Notes: generated from the letters alone by a model not told the origin. A DNA stretch of 29,315 bases from Chara braunii (GCA_003427395.1 BFEA01000654.1:409359-438673), one strand, 5' to 3'; positions 17,831 to 26,766 are shown, numbered from the stretch's first letter. Program-made: numbers and translations.

Positions 17831-18007
17831 TGGCTTACCTGGGTGAGCGAAGTCAAACTGCTTATCAAGTCCATGCTAGAATTGTGTATGTATCCTATGG
17901 TTGATGTTACTTGCTCACCAGACAGAGTAAACTTTGTTGATGAGAATGGTGTTCAAGAGGGCTACATGCTAGTTAAGCACGCTTCATTTTCTGTCATGGC
18001 AAAGTGA
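17831..18007 (+). CDS. Exon-like open frame, unrecognised
   Basis: After TAG 17828-17830 the frame is open for 58 codons to TGA 18005-18007 and is strikingly protein-like (MLELCMYPMVDVTCSPDRVN; ENGVQEGYMLVKHASFS). The first ATG is at 17872. AAA|GTGAAA at the end could be a weak donor. It is probably one exon or fragment of the same plus-strand remnant series. No domain is recognised. Confidence 0.45.
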   Translation, partial: WLTWVSEVKLLIKSMLELCMYPMVDVTCSPDRVNFVDENGVQEGYMLVKHASFSVMAK

Positions 18008-18593
18008 AAAATGAGTCAGCAAGAGGGAACTAGTGGCGTGCGAGAGCCTACGCAGTGAAGAAAAAGTGGGGTTTCTTGAAAACTTCTCCCGCAGACTTTT
18101 GTTGTTGACGTTATCTATTACTTGCGTGTTTCCACAGTAAAGAAAGTTTCTTCTTTATAGTTGAGTATTCATTATTGTCTTTCTTATTTCACTTATGCTG
18201 ATCATATAAATCATCAGCAGTTGGTTATCAACAGCATGCTAGTGTGGACACGTGAGCCTGAACTTAAGCCTAAGTATGAGTGTGGGCACAAATGAACAAT
18301 AGAGATCACGCGCTGTCTTGACTCGATTCACGACATCTATTGTGTCTTTATCCATCTCCGTCTTCGTTTAAGTTCAGTGCTCAAGTACCACAAGCTATTA
18401 TTTATTCAAAGAGTTTGTTTGTTTTAAGAAATGTATCAATGCTAACCAGGTCAACAGACGACTTGTGAGTTTGTTATTGTCGCTCCTTTTCATGTTTCAC
18501 AAATTTGTCCCAAGTGAGATACGATAATTATCTGGTGATGAGTAGTCGGTCAATAATTTATTCTGGGTAAAATACTGGTAGCGGATATCGCTT
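18008..18593. other. No supported gene
   Basis: AT-rich, T-rich sequence that could be intronic. No phased splice pair is identified. Confidence 0.35.
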
Positions 18594-18836
18594 GTGATGA
18601 AAGTACGCAACCGAGACTCAAAGAAACAGACAACCTTTGATCAATGGACAACTGAGAGAGAGAAGGGAAGGACCATTAGAAGGTCATACTTATTTGTGTG
18701 GTTGGATGTATCTGAGCCAGATTCGAAGTACACATTTTTTTTACGAGACCTAAATAAAGATAAGATTGTCACTCATGACATGATAGTCGAGCTTCTTCTT
18801 GAGTTTTTTTTATTTCGAACAATTATTAATCCGTGA
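18594..18836 (+). CDS. Exon-like open frame, unrecognised
   Basis: An 80-codon frame with a charged, protein-like translation (RNRDSKKQTTFDQWTTEREK; FLRDLNKDKIVTHDMIVELL), interrupted by homopolymer-derived FF runs from T tracts. It starts near GTG/ATG codons at 18594-18600 and ends at TGA 18834-18836. Probably a fragment of the plus-strand series, with no neighbour joined by phase. Function unknown. Confidence 0.35.
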   Translation: MMKVRNRDSKKQTTFDQWTTEREKGRTIRRSYLFVWLDVSEPDSKYTFFLRDLNKDKIVTHDMIVELLLEFFLFRTIINP

Positions 18837-18895
18837 GTTCATTGTCTTCTATTTCGGGTTTTACGGGTGGTAATGTTTTTTTTTTTTTTGATTTC

Positions 18896-18991
18896 ATGCT
18901 CAATCGTTTCTCTATTAGAGAGGTGTTAGCGGCTTTAGTCAGCTTCAATTGGGTTGAGCAGGATCTGATAATTTACCAGGAAATTACTTAA
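18896..18991 (+). pseudogene. Short coding-like fragment after a poly-T tract
   Basis: ATG 18896 begins a 31-codon protein-like run (MLNRFSIREVLAALVSFNW…) to TAA 18989-18991, followed in the same frame by more peptide-like sequence (RIVTMPKFIDYRIFTC) up to another TAA. A T15 tract lies immediately upstream. It fits the same decayed gene. Confidence 0.3.
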
Positions 18992-19351
18992 CGGATAGTT
19001 ACAATGCCCAAGTTTATCGATTATCGAATCTTTACATGCTAAGTGTCTCGTTGACAAGGGAAAGAAAATCATTGTGAATAAAATATATACACTTCTCAGT
19101 TAATATACTTAATGGGAGGAAGAGGGATGTTGCTAAGGAAAATTGTTTATCTCCTCACCAAGTACTTACTAAAAGATGATTAGAGAGTGTGATAGTCCTT
19201 CACCGCAAATATATGTCAATGAGTTTATATAAAATAGGATTAGTATTGTCGTTATTATAGAAAACTGAAGATTTATTTGTGATATTGATCTTTCTATATC
19301 TTTTCTTGCTAACTGTGATTAATATTAGAAAAAAAAGTTTAATCTCACGAT
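18992..19351. other. No supported gene
   Basis: AT-rich sequence with scattered short peptide-like runs only. Confidence 0.35.
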
Positions 19352-20071
19352 TCAATGTTACTTCGTCTATAAACTTTTGTGATACTCATTGGTTGTTTTC
19401 GAATGTGGCAAAAGTTTAATGATCGCCTCGATTATTCCAAATATGTTTCATAGGCTTAGTTATTAATTTCACTTGGTACCCTTCTAAGTGGTGAAAATTG
19501 CAAGTACGATCTTCCGTCATAATGGGTAAATGTCGAGGCTATCCCACGAAGTTAGAAGTTTGTAAGCCCGTTTTGCAATCCTGTTCTGGTCCTCGGTCTT
19601 ATAGACCCTACGGAAGATGAACTTATCCTCCAGACAAACATGGAGCAAGCAAAGTCACGTAACAGTTGTAATGGCTTATTCAAAATCTTAGTCGGTACGA
19701 CACAAAACGTTTGGGCATGATGGTGTCTGGTGGTACCTTTCACTTTGTATGAGCAGGAACCTCAATCAATGTCACCCGTGCGTAGGAATTGTGATAATTT
19801 TTCTCCCTCGCTGTATATGGAAATAATTTTATGCCTAACACTATCATATAAGGTATACGGGAACACCTTGTACTATATTCTAGTAGAGATTATTGTGTTC
19901 CGTATCCAGTACTATAATCTAACGAAGATTATTGTGAATAGTACTTTATTCTATATACAGACAGATACCATGCTCGACCCTAACCTACGTTCTGGGCGAA
20001 CGACACCTATGCTTAGAGACACCTTATGTGGTGATTGGGTGAAGGCAAAATTTAATATCAACCATTTATAG
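19352..20071 (+). pseudogene. 720-nt decayed frame, last 114 codons intact
   Basis: Frame 2 stays protein-like for 720 nt despite TAA 19370, two TAGs near 19436-19444, a TAA near 19517, TAG 19553 and TGA 19718. The best parts are 19556-19717 (VLVLGLIDPTEDELILQTNM) and 19721-20071, which has no internal stop (TLYEQEPQSMSPVRRNCDN; LRSGRTTPMLRDTLCGDW). An internal tandem duplication of about 45 bp (from 19871) gives twin peptides YYILVEIIV and YYNLTKIIV. It looks like an old gene or transposable-element ORF; no homology is recognised. Confidence 0.4.
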
Positions 20072-20743
20072 TAAGCACTTTGCGGATAGACGTTTGACAA
20101 GTAGTGTGTTGAAACGCTTCTCAATTATATATATACTCTGGCTCGCGAAATTTAGGACCAGCAGGTCACCGTGAACCCAAACCAGAAAACAGATATTAAC
20201 AAAAATCGGTGAATTTAATTTTATCTAACGTGGGATCGAGCTCATAGGTTTTTTCTCATAAAACAGACTCACGGTTGGAATCGATATTTCCTTTAAAAGA
20301 ACAGACTATGGAACGGGTGTCTGCATACTGTAGGAAGCAGAGTAGAACTCTTACTCATCGGGAATCATGCTCACAGACCAGAAATAGTAGAACTATCGAG
20401 CTCATCTGAATTCGTAAACTGTTTGTATAAACGTGCTTATGAACTGTCTGTGGACCATACTCAGGGAACTATCAATAACCTCGAGCTCATAAAAAGTACA
20501 AACTCAACAAGTCTGTAGACTCAACACTTGCACACGCAGCCTTTAGCTCAAGGAAAGACTTAGCGGTAAGCAGTGAAAAACTTCAACAGCATGCAACCGT
20601 TGAGAGTATTCAGAGTGGAGTATTAACTTGAGTGGTGGGTTACTGGTCACTAGCTGAGAAAAAAAGTATTGAGACTTACTCTAAAACACTAATTATAAAA
20701 TTAAGTGGTGAACTACTTAACCATTGACAACAATTCTTTTCAG
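20072..20743. other. No exon seen; probable intron or spacer
   Basis: AT-rich, many stops in all frames, ending in the acceptor CAATTCTTTTCAG at 20743. A GAGCTCAT word recurs (near 20238, 20398 and 20483). Confidence 0.4.
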
Positions 20744-21741
20744 GCCATGAAGTTGTAAAACAAGTAAAATTCTTCTCGTTTGCAATGAGAAAGGATATCA
20801 TGAGGGACGCAGAGATTTTTGTGATAAGGTGTAAGATCCACAAAGACAAATATGAGGGCTGGGAGACAAAACTTGAAACTGCTCAAGGCATAAAATTCCA
20901 TAAATTAACCCTCAGGGAGCGTGTTGTCCAGAGAATTTGGGATAGAAAATATATCGAATATGTTTTTTACTTCTACGACCATTGTGGCAAACCGCACAAT
21001 ACTGATTCATCCCTGGAGACCATTCAGCAGGTCAGGGTGAAGCTCCGGTGAGAGCAATTACTTTCAACTTTCTCTTTCCTAATGACTTTATCTGTATACC
21101 CATGAAAACGTGTCATTCATTGTTTCATAACTACCACTTCATTCCTTGTTCATCGGACTGTCTTGACCAGTCTCAACAAAATTGCTTTCAATTATGTCTT
21201 TCATTACAAATATATCCAAGACCTCGAGATCTATGTAAAGTCGGGTAAAGAAACTCATTAGCATTTTGACTTAGTCTGGGTCACAAAAACTCGGTATTTT
21301 GAGAAAAGAGCACGTGAGCATCAAAGGCATATAAATTTGATTCATAGCTTTGACCCTAAGATGTACGCTGACTATCGTAGGCCTCCAGTTCCTTTCTACC
21401 TCATTAATGGTTTTTACAAGGATTATTTAGTTGACCTGGCTGAGAGGTATACCTCACCGGTAGAGATCGATTATGTGGAAGTGACAGAGTCTTCTGGGTT
21501 TGTCAATCTCCGACGAGGTATCTTTTCCACGTCGTATCTCCCTACTCTATGGGGCAGTTTTGTGTTGTACTTGATGTTCAAATCTTTGGCTTTAGATGGT
21601 CTTACTTGGAACTCATGGGCTTCAGATGGTTCTACATCACTCGGCCACAATGGTAATGAGATGTGGCTTAAGGCGTTTGAGACACACAGTCGAAAGTTAG
21701 ATCAAGGATTAGACTTGAGCGGGATGAGTGAGGAATCTTAA
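20744..21741 (+). CDS. Two-exon frame, 3' part of an unrecognised gene (~255 aa)
   Basis: A good acceptor (ATTCTTTTCAG, ends 20743) opens exon A (20744-21030), 95 codons of charged, well-mixed protein (KDIMRDAEIFVIRCKIHKDK; LTLRERVVQRIWDRKYIEY; YDHCGKPHN). The donor CAG|GTCAGG at 21031 and an acceptor ending TCATTAG at 21261 join it in phase 0 to exon B (21262-21741), 159 codons (VWVTKTRYFEKRAREHQRH; PVPFYLINGFYKDYLVDLAE; GHNGNEMWLKAFETHSRKL) ending at TAA. Exon A needs one base from an upstream exon, so the 5' part is missing or lies among the remnants at 16.2-20.1 kb. Codon use and the absence of stops make this the most intact gene piece of the second half. No family is recognised. Confidence 0.55.
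21031..21261 (+). other. Intron in the 20744-21741 frame
   Basis: 231 bp, GTCAGG donor after CAG, acceptor ATTAG. The polypyrimidine tract directly before the acceptor is poor, so the acceptor is the weaker end. Without the intron the upstream frame stops at 21049-21051. Confidence 0.5.
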
Positions 21742-22076
21742 CGAGTATTCGTCATGTCTTTTCATCTGTATTTCCTGGGATTATTATGATTTATCACATT
21801 CCCTTATTCACCTGGTCAGTCCTGATTCGTTTACATTGGCATTACTTGATGTTATGCTCTCTGTTGAGCAAGTCACAATTCTCAAATTCATAAATTTGGC
21901 AATCATAACGTGCCATATATTTTATTTTAATTTATTATTTGCATAATCGTATTTACTATACCGAATCATAATTAAAGATTTTTAAGATCGGGCACCGGCA
22001 TAGGCCGTAATTAAAGGGGCTTGCTCGAAGCCGGGTGCACACAAAAGGAAGGGATTTGCATTAATTTATTTATTTA
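21742..22076. other. No gene seen
   Basis: AT-rich 3' flank of the preceding frame. The 72-codon frame here is hydrophobic by composition only. Confidence 0.4.
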
Positions 22077-22933
22077 TCACAAAATTAAACAAAATTCTGC
22101 GTGACAGCGTGTTGGCTTTCCGGTCGCCAAAGTGATCAGACTGGAAAAAATGCGACAGCGTCTAGTTCGAATGTATCTTCCCTCGATGTCATGACCATAA
22201 GTTGCAGCTATGGCTATGACTGCCAACGATGGCTGCAGTTGCCCAGCTCCACCTTCAACCCCTATGCAGACCTCCAATAGCCCCATCAACAGGGTTTCCT
22301 CTTAGCCTTAAAGAACTTCAATTTTATCAACTTCAACCTAGCACTGGTGCATAATTTCCCCAGGGTTGGCTTTGGCTGGCCTGCTCCTCCTTCAACAACC
22401 CCTCCTTCTACCTTGCATACCATTAGTAGCTCGGCCTTCCCCAACTCCCAGCATACCATCAACTCCTCCAACAACTCCCCCCTTAGCAATTGGCCAACAC
22501 TCTTCAGAATGAGTTTGGACAGTCTCACCATAAATGTGAGGGAGCTGACGGAACAACTGCCTTTTATACTTGTGACAGGATGTAGGTAGCAGTCTGAGCC
22601 TCAATAAAAAATTTTGGCTTAGGCCGGACCCTTAATCTATAGGTGAAATCAAGGGCTTCAAACTACCCTGCATACCTCAAAGGGTCAGGGTCAACCCATA
22701 AAAAAAGTATCTGGCTCTTTTTCCTGCAAGGGGAAGTTGCATCAGGTTTCTCCCTTGTTGCATTCTTGAGCCTCGGCAATGTACCCTTCCATGGTCTTGG
22801 CCACATTCAGGGTCTGCATCTTAGCTGGTTCGCAGCAATGAGTGCAAGAACCCTCTAAGGGACTTGGGTTCTCCGTTATTGCATTGCTATTGCTTAGCCT
22901 CAGCAATGCATCTCTCAATAGGTCTGACCACAT
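22077..22933 (-). pseudogene. Minus-strand coding-like sequence with internal duplications
   Basis: On the minus strand several frames are protein-like and repeat each other. VEGGAGQPKPTLG (frame 22286-22531) resembles VEGGAGQLQPSLA (frame 22077-22289). LNVAKTMEGYIAEAQECNKG (about 22742-22830) resembles LNVVRPIERCIAEAKQ (near 22900-22945), the latter stopped by TAG. The DNA shows the same duplications (22750-22813 against 22869-22940). The 81-codon frame 22286-22531 is Leu/Lys/Glu-rich and helical. I read this as a decayed repetitive gene, perhaps linked to the minus-strand donor at 23083-23088. Confidence 0.4.
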
Positions 22934-23082
22934 TCAGTCCTTCCCCATACTGCTTTTTTTACTACACAGTCAAAAAGGGTTTAACGAATGTGGCCAAGAA
23001 CGGGGCCAGAATCAAAAATAAAAATAAAAAAAAACAGAAAGTAGAGGAAAAACAAAATTGAAAAAAAAAGGAAAAAAAAACA

Positions 23083-23168
23083 ACTTACCTTATTCCACTA
23101 CTCATCTAGAGCGCAAACAGGAGAATGGATCTCCCGCTAGAACATGGAAAGACACACTGCCATAAAGA
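23083..23168 (-). repeat. Dispersed repeat carrying a minus-strand splice donor (copy 2)
   Basis: On the minus strand an exon-like end is followed by AAG|GTAAGT (plus ACTTACCTT at 23083-23091) and an oligo-T stretch. 23125-23168 matches 4457-4500 in the same orientation. An A-rich block lies in the same relative place in both copies. Confidence 0.5.
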
Positions 23169-23460
23169 TTGCAACCCTGCCTACCAGCTGCTAGTGCGTA
23201 GATTGGGGGGGGAATGAGCAACTCGTGATACTCATGAGTTCAAATCCCGACAGGCATAAAGTGATACTCATGAGTTCAAGTCTCGACAGGCATAAAGAAC
23301 ATGGAAAGACATACTGCCATAAAGATTGCAATCTTGCCTACCACCTGTTAGTGCGTAGATTGGGGGGGGAATGAGCAACTCGTGATACTCATGAATTCAA
23401 CTCGTGATACTCATGCGTAAATTGGGCGGGGAATGAGCAACTCGCGATACTCATGAGTTA
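23141..23460 (+). repeat. Tandem duplication (157-bp period) with B-box-like tRNA 3' ends
   Basis: AACATGGAAAGACA begins at 23141 and again at 23298, and the following ~110 bp are about 93 percent alike. Within each copy, and in further short repeats (near 23262 and 23403), ACTCATGAGTTCAA followed by ATCCCGACAGGC resembles a tRNA T arm or B box (GGTTCAAATCC). No A box is paired with them, so these look like truncated tRNA-derived retroposon pieces multiplied locally. Confidence 0.6.
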
Positions 23461-23493
23461 TAAAATCTTTTAGATTTTCATTCCATTATCAAC

Positions 23494-23509
23494 AAATAAC
23501 TGTAGCTTG
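23494..23509 (+). repeat. Left target-site duplication of the SINE
   Basis: AAATAACTGTAGCTTG. It matches 24208-24223 at 15 of 16 positions and directly abuts the tRNA-like head. Confidence 0.8.
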
Positions 23510-24207
23510 GTGAGTGGCGGATGGCCCAGTGGTTAGGGCACCGGTTGGAAATGCACATTGTGGTCTGAGGTTGCAGGTTCAAATCCACAACCTCGTGCAT
23601 ATGCCGCGGGCACGGCGTTAGGTTGACGCACTACCACTCACACATTTAGCGCGCACACTCCCAGGGGTACGGATGTACACCGGGGTACACCGCTCAGCAC
23701 TGGACTTGGGGAGATACCTGCAAGGGTGCCCACTGGATGCTGACAACCCAACAGTACTTCCTGGATCCCCACAACGGTTGAGCGCGTGCCTCCCCTTGGG
23801 GTTGTCGAGGCCATGTGGGGGGAGTGACTCCGGGAGGGGCACGCTCAGTTGGTGCGTGAGGGAGGAGTGAGGGGGTCACCCCTCGCCTAGCAGGGACTGG
23901 CGCGTCCCTGCGGCACCACAGTGGCTGGGTGCTAACGCTTCCCGGCTGTGGAGCCACAGGGAGGTGAAGCCCTAAGTGGGTGTTGGGTGACCCCCGAAGC
24001 AGTGGCCTCGTAGCGTCGGTCTGGGCTGATACTCCCGGATGGGTAGCGAGGCTTGTGAGTTCCCTCCTTGACAGATCACTGGGTAAGTGGGTGGGTCCGC
24101 TGCACCGTTAGTAGGGCTGACCCCGGCGCGGAAAGCCCTCCGGCGGATATCCTCCCGGGGTCATAACCCCCGACACCTCTACAACCCTTTTAAAAAAAAT
24201 AAAAATA
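23510..24207 (+). mobile_element. tRNA-derived SINE, ~700 bp, with target-site duplications
   Basis: The head (23510-23595) has the pol III internal promoter: A box TGGCCCAGTGG (23522-23532) and B box GGTTCAAATCC (23576-23586), 43 bp between them, as in tRNA genes. A GC-rich, tRNA-unrelated body of about 600 bp follows and ends in an A-rich tail (TTTTAAAAAAAATAAAAATAAAA). The whole is flanked by a 16-bp target-site duplication with one mismatch, showing insertion by target-primed reverse transcription. The body is long for a SINE (most are 100-500 bp) and much richer in GC than the flanks; open frames inside are short and not believed. It needs a partner LINE in the genome, not present here. 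A small non-autonomous composite is an alternative. Confidence 0.85.
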
Positions 24208-24223
24208 AAATAACTGTAACTTG
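24208..24223 (+). repeat. Right target-site duplication of the SINE
   Basis: AAATAACTGTAACTTG, one transition away from the left copy. It follows the A-rich tail directly, and the single mismatch suggests a fairly young insertion. Confidence 0.8.
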
Positions 24224-24252
24224 AAGTAATAACTAATTTTTATACAAAAACC

Positions 24253-24357
24253 GAGGCTGTTTTTCCGGGCGTCCGGACACCTAACTCGCGCCTGGATACA
24301 CCCCCGGGTGCCTGGCCAGGCATGACCCCCGGGCAGGGTTTCGGACAGCCTCATCGT

Positions 24358-24384
<27 letters not shown>
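24253..24384 (+). repeat. GC-rich palindromic island ending in A27
   Basis: GAGGCTGT (24253-24260) and ACAGCCTC (24345-24352) bracket a GC-rich block full of self-complementary words (CCGGGCGTCCGG, CCCCCGGG, TGGCCAGGCA), followed by an uninterrupted run of 27 A (24358-24384). It looks like a small retroposed or foldback element. Confidence 0.65.
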
Positions 24385-24388
<4 letters not shown>

Positions 24389-24618
24389 GAAAATACAGAA
24401 AAACAAATGTTGTGTAGAATTGTAATACAAACAACTTTAGGCTGAGGGTTAAATCATAATTCCTCACTAAATTATAGAAAAAAGTAAAACAACAAAATTG
24501 TAAGTCCCCTTAACCCCTTTAAAACAAATTCATACCCCCCTTCCCCCCTCCTGAAAGCCAACTTTAAAAAAGTGAAAAGAATCCGGATTTGGGGTCCTCT
24601 GAAAGAGTGCTGAAATAC

Positions 24619-24705
24619 TTTTTTTTTTTTTTTTTTTTTTTTTTTGCATGCCCGGGTATCTCTGACGTCACGTCCGGGTGTCCGCACGGACATGAAAATC
24701 TTCCT
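24619..24705 (-). repeat. GC-rich island with T27, opposite orientation to the previous one
   Basis: A run of 27 T (24619-24645) followed by GCATGCCCGGGTATC and GTCCGGGTGTCCG words. Read on the minus strand it is a GC-rich block ending in A27, the mirror of 24253-24384, 234 bp away. Followed at about 24715 by AT-rich sequence resembling the right end of the foldback at 25.6 kb. Confidence 0.6.
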
Positions 24706-24759
24706 AGATAAAAACTTGTCAAATGAAACTGAAATTTTTAGAATTTAAGTTAAACATTA

Positions 24760-25229
24760 TACTTTTGAATTATAATTTTAAACATAAATAATATTTTTAA
24801 AACATAAATACTTTATTATCTTTAAATTTTTATGTGTTTTTTATGTTGTTATTGTTGATTCAAAAAACCTGTCGTGTTCGAATCATATGTATCTTTATTG
24901 CCACATGGCAAAGGAAGACAAACTGTGTTAGATTACTGTTATGGTTTATTCAACTAGACGTTTTTAAGTGGAGGTTGTGTTATGAATATTATTCAAGGAG
25001 GGGACAGCGAGAAACGTAGTAATCAAAATTGCTATGTGACAGGATAATAAGCAACATGATAAAGTTATCATTGTTTTGTAGAGTTACATTTAGCGAATAC
25101 AGAATAAACATAAACGCGCACTTATACGCACCTATAAATATACGAACACGCATACAAAAATACAAATATACGCACATTTGATGATATATGTCGAATTGTA
25201 TTTGAGTAGTGCTTCGTATTTATCAAAAA
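24760..25229. other. No gene seen
   Basis: Strongly AT-rich. The 61-62 codon frames on both strands are hydrophobic by composition. Confidence 0.45.
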
Positions 25230-25690
25230 CATACAACATAAAAAAATTCTAGAATTAAATATTCATTCTATAGTAAAATTACATTCTAAATTTTAAATTT
25301 TTATTCCATCTTAAAAAATGTCATTTCAATTTTAAAATTTTCCGTCTTACTTAAGAACTTTCCTTCGAAGAATGGGGTATCCCTTCTTATTTGAACTGCA
25401 TGCTAGAGATGGAATGAAAGTTTGGATGAGTTCATGAAATATTTTAATTGGACTGTCATTCTAAGTAAGGATTTTCAGTTATAAATAGGTTAATCCAATT
25501 TAAATTAGAAGATATTTGTTGTAGTAGAATGAAAGTTTAATTAAAACATTTCATAAACTCGTCCAGACTTTCATTCCAACTTGAATAAATAGATGTAGTT
25601 GGAACGGAAAGCTTATATTTAGACGGGAACTTATCAAATAAAACTGAAAATTTTAGAATTGGACAAATATTGGAATGATAATTTATTAAT
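25230..25690. repeat. MITE-like foldback element
   Basis: 25411-25465 (begins GGAATGAAAGTTTGGATGAG) and 25526-25580 are inverted copies at about 85 percent identity. Weaker inverted similarity continues outward (CAATTTTAAAATTTTCCG near 25328 against the complement of CTGAAAATTTTAGAATTG near 25644), with a ~60-bp centre. AT-rich, no coding. A TTTTAGAATT-type end recurs at 24715-24750 (CTTGTCAAATGAAACTGAAA), suggesting another partial copy. Confidence 0.65.
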
Positions 25691-26030
25691 ATGAAGGATT
25701 TTTTTTTACGGAATTTGTTTTCAACTTTTATTTCTCGCGGGAATTTTTATGTTGTAAAACATTGTAGGCTCAGTCCATTGGTAAAGTTAGTTGTGTATAT
25801 GTTGTAATAATTATCTCCGTCTTTCCTTGCAATAAGTTTTTTCGTTGTGTGTTTTGTTGGCAGGAAGAGTATCGTCAAGATTGACAGTGGTGACATATTT
25901 AATTCATTATCATTAGTATTTTATTCACTATCGTCACTCAATTTTGATCATTATCATTATATTTTTCATCATCGTCATTTTTTCTAATATTTTCATCATT
26001 ATTAAAAATTAATAATATTGTCAGGGTTAC

Positions 26031-26127
26031 CAACCCGTACGTACAGAGACCCCCGGGCGGACCTCCGTATGTTCGGGCGTTCGAGGTCCCGTACGGAGTT
26101 CGAATCAGACGGCGTTCGGCCCCCGCC
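26031..26127. repeat. GC-rich word island (GTACGG and GTTCGG mixed)
   Basis: Within AT-rich sequence, CCCGTACGTACAG, GTTCGGGCGTTCG, CCCGTACGG and GGCGTTCGG occur in under 100 bp. It shares GTTCGGGCGTTCG with the island at 26671-26766 and GTACGG words with that at 15.8-16.1 kb. Confidence 0.65.
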
Positions 26128-26166
26128 AAAACTGATTTCAGGGACTAAAAATAATTTTTTATTTCT

Positions 26167-26482
26167 GAATTGTTTTTTACGAGTTCTCTATGACGTGAGG
26201 TACATGCCTATAAATTGTCAAGTCATTTGGCTTAGCCAAATTAGAATTAAAAATCTCCAAAGATGGTTGTGTCAAAACGTGCTCGCCCACGTTTTTTTCA
26301 CTTTTTACTTTTTGTTTTCACTTTAGTTCGGGATCTAAACAATTTTATTATTTTTTGAAACTTTTTTAGTGGGTGTTGTATTATATGAAGTACACATCAG
26401 TAAATTTTCAGGGCATTTAGCTATGCCAAAACAAAATGAAAAATCACCAAAGATGGCGGTCTCGAAAACATACTCGTGCACT
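26167..26482. repeat. Degenerate tandem duplication (~190-bp period)
   Basis: 26167-26296 and 26357-26482 correspond: TGACGTGAGGTACATGCCTATAAATTGTCA against ATATGAAGTACACATCAGTAAATTTTCA; GGCTTAGCCAAATTAGAATT against AGCTATGCCAAAACAAAATG; ATC(T/A)CCAAAGATGG in both. The two copies are diverged, and the pair lies between two GTTCGGG islands. Confidence 0.65.
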
Positions 26483-26670
26483 CACTAAATTTTATTCTCT
26501 TTTTATTTTTATTTATTTTTATTATTAGTATTTGTTCTGTGTATTTTATTTTTATTTCAAATTTCGTAAGGAATTCGGACGTAATGCTCAAACAAATCCT
26601 GTTTAATTTATTTTTCTTCACTATATATTTCTTTTTTTCAGATTTTTTTGATGATTGTTTTTTTTTTTTT

Positions 26671-26766
26671 GTCCACGTTCGGCTCGAACGGCCGAACGCA
26701 TCTTCAAGGGTCCCCATACGTTCGGGCGTTCGGGTTCGGGCGTTCGGTCCGTCCCGAACGTCCGTT
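26671..26766. repeat. GTTCGGG/CGAACG word island next to a T tract
   Basis: About ten TTCG or CGAA words in under 100 bp (GTTCGGCTCGAACGGCCGAA; TTCGGGCGTTCGGGTTCGGG), with many self-complementary combinations, directly after T13 (26658-26670). A (TA)n run follows at 26784-26808. The Arg/Ser-rich frames over it on both strands are word artefacts. Confidence 0.7.

Noticed and set aside
23510-23595. Functional tRNA gene
   Set aside because: It has A and B boxes but no closing acceptor stem or terminator, and is flanked by an A-tailed body and target-site duplications; it is a SINE head.
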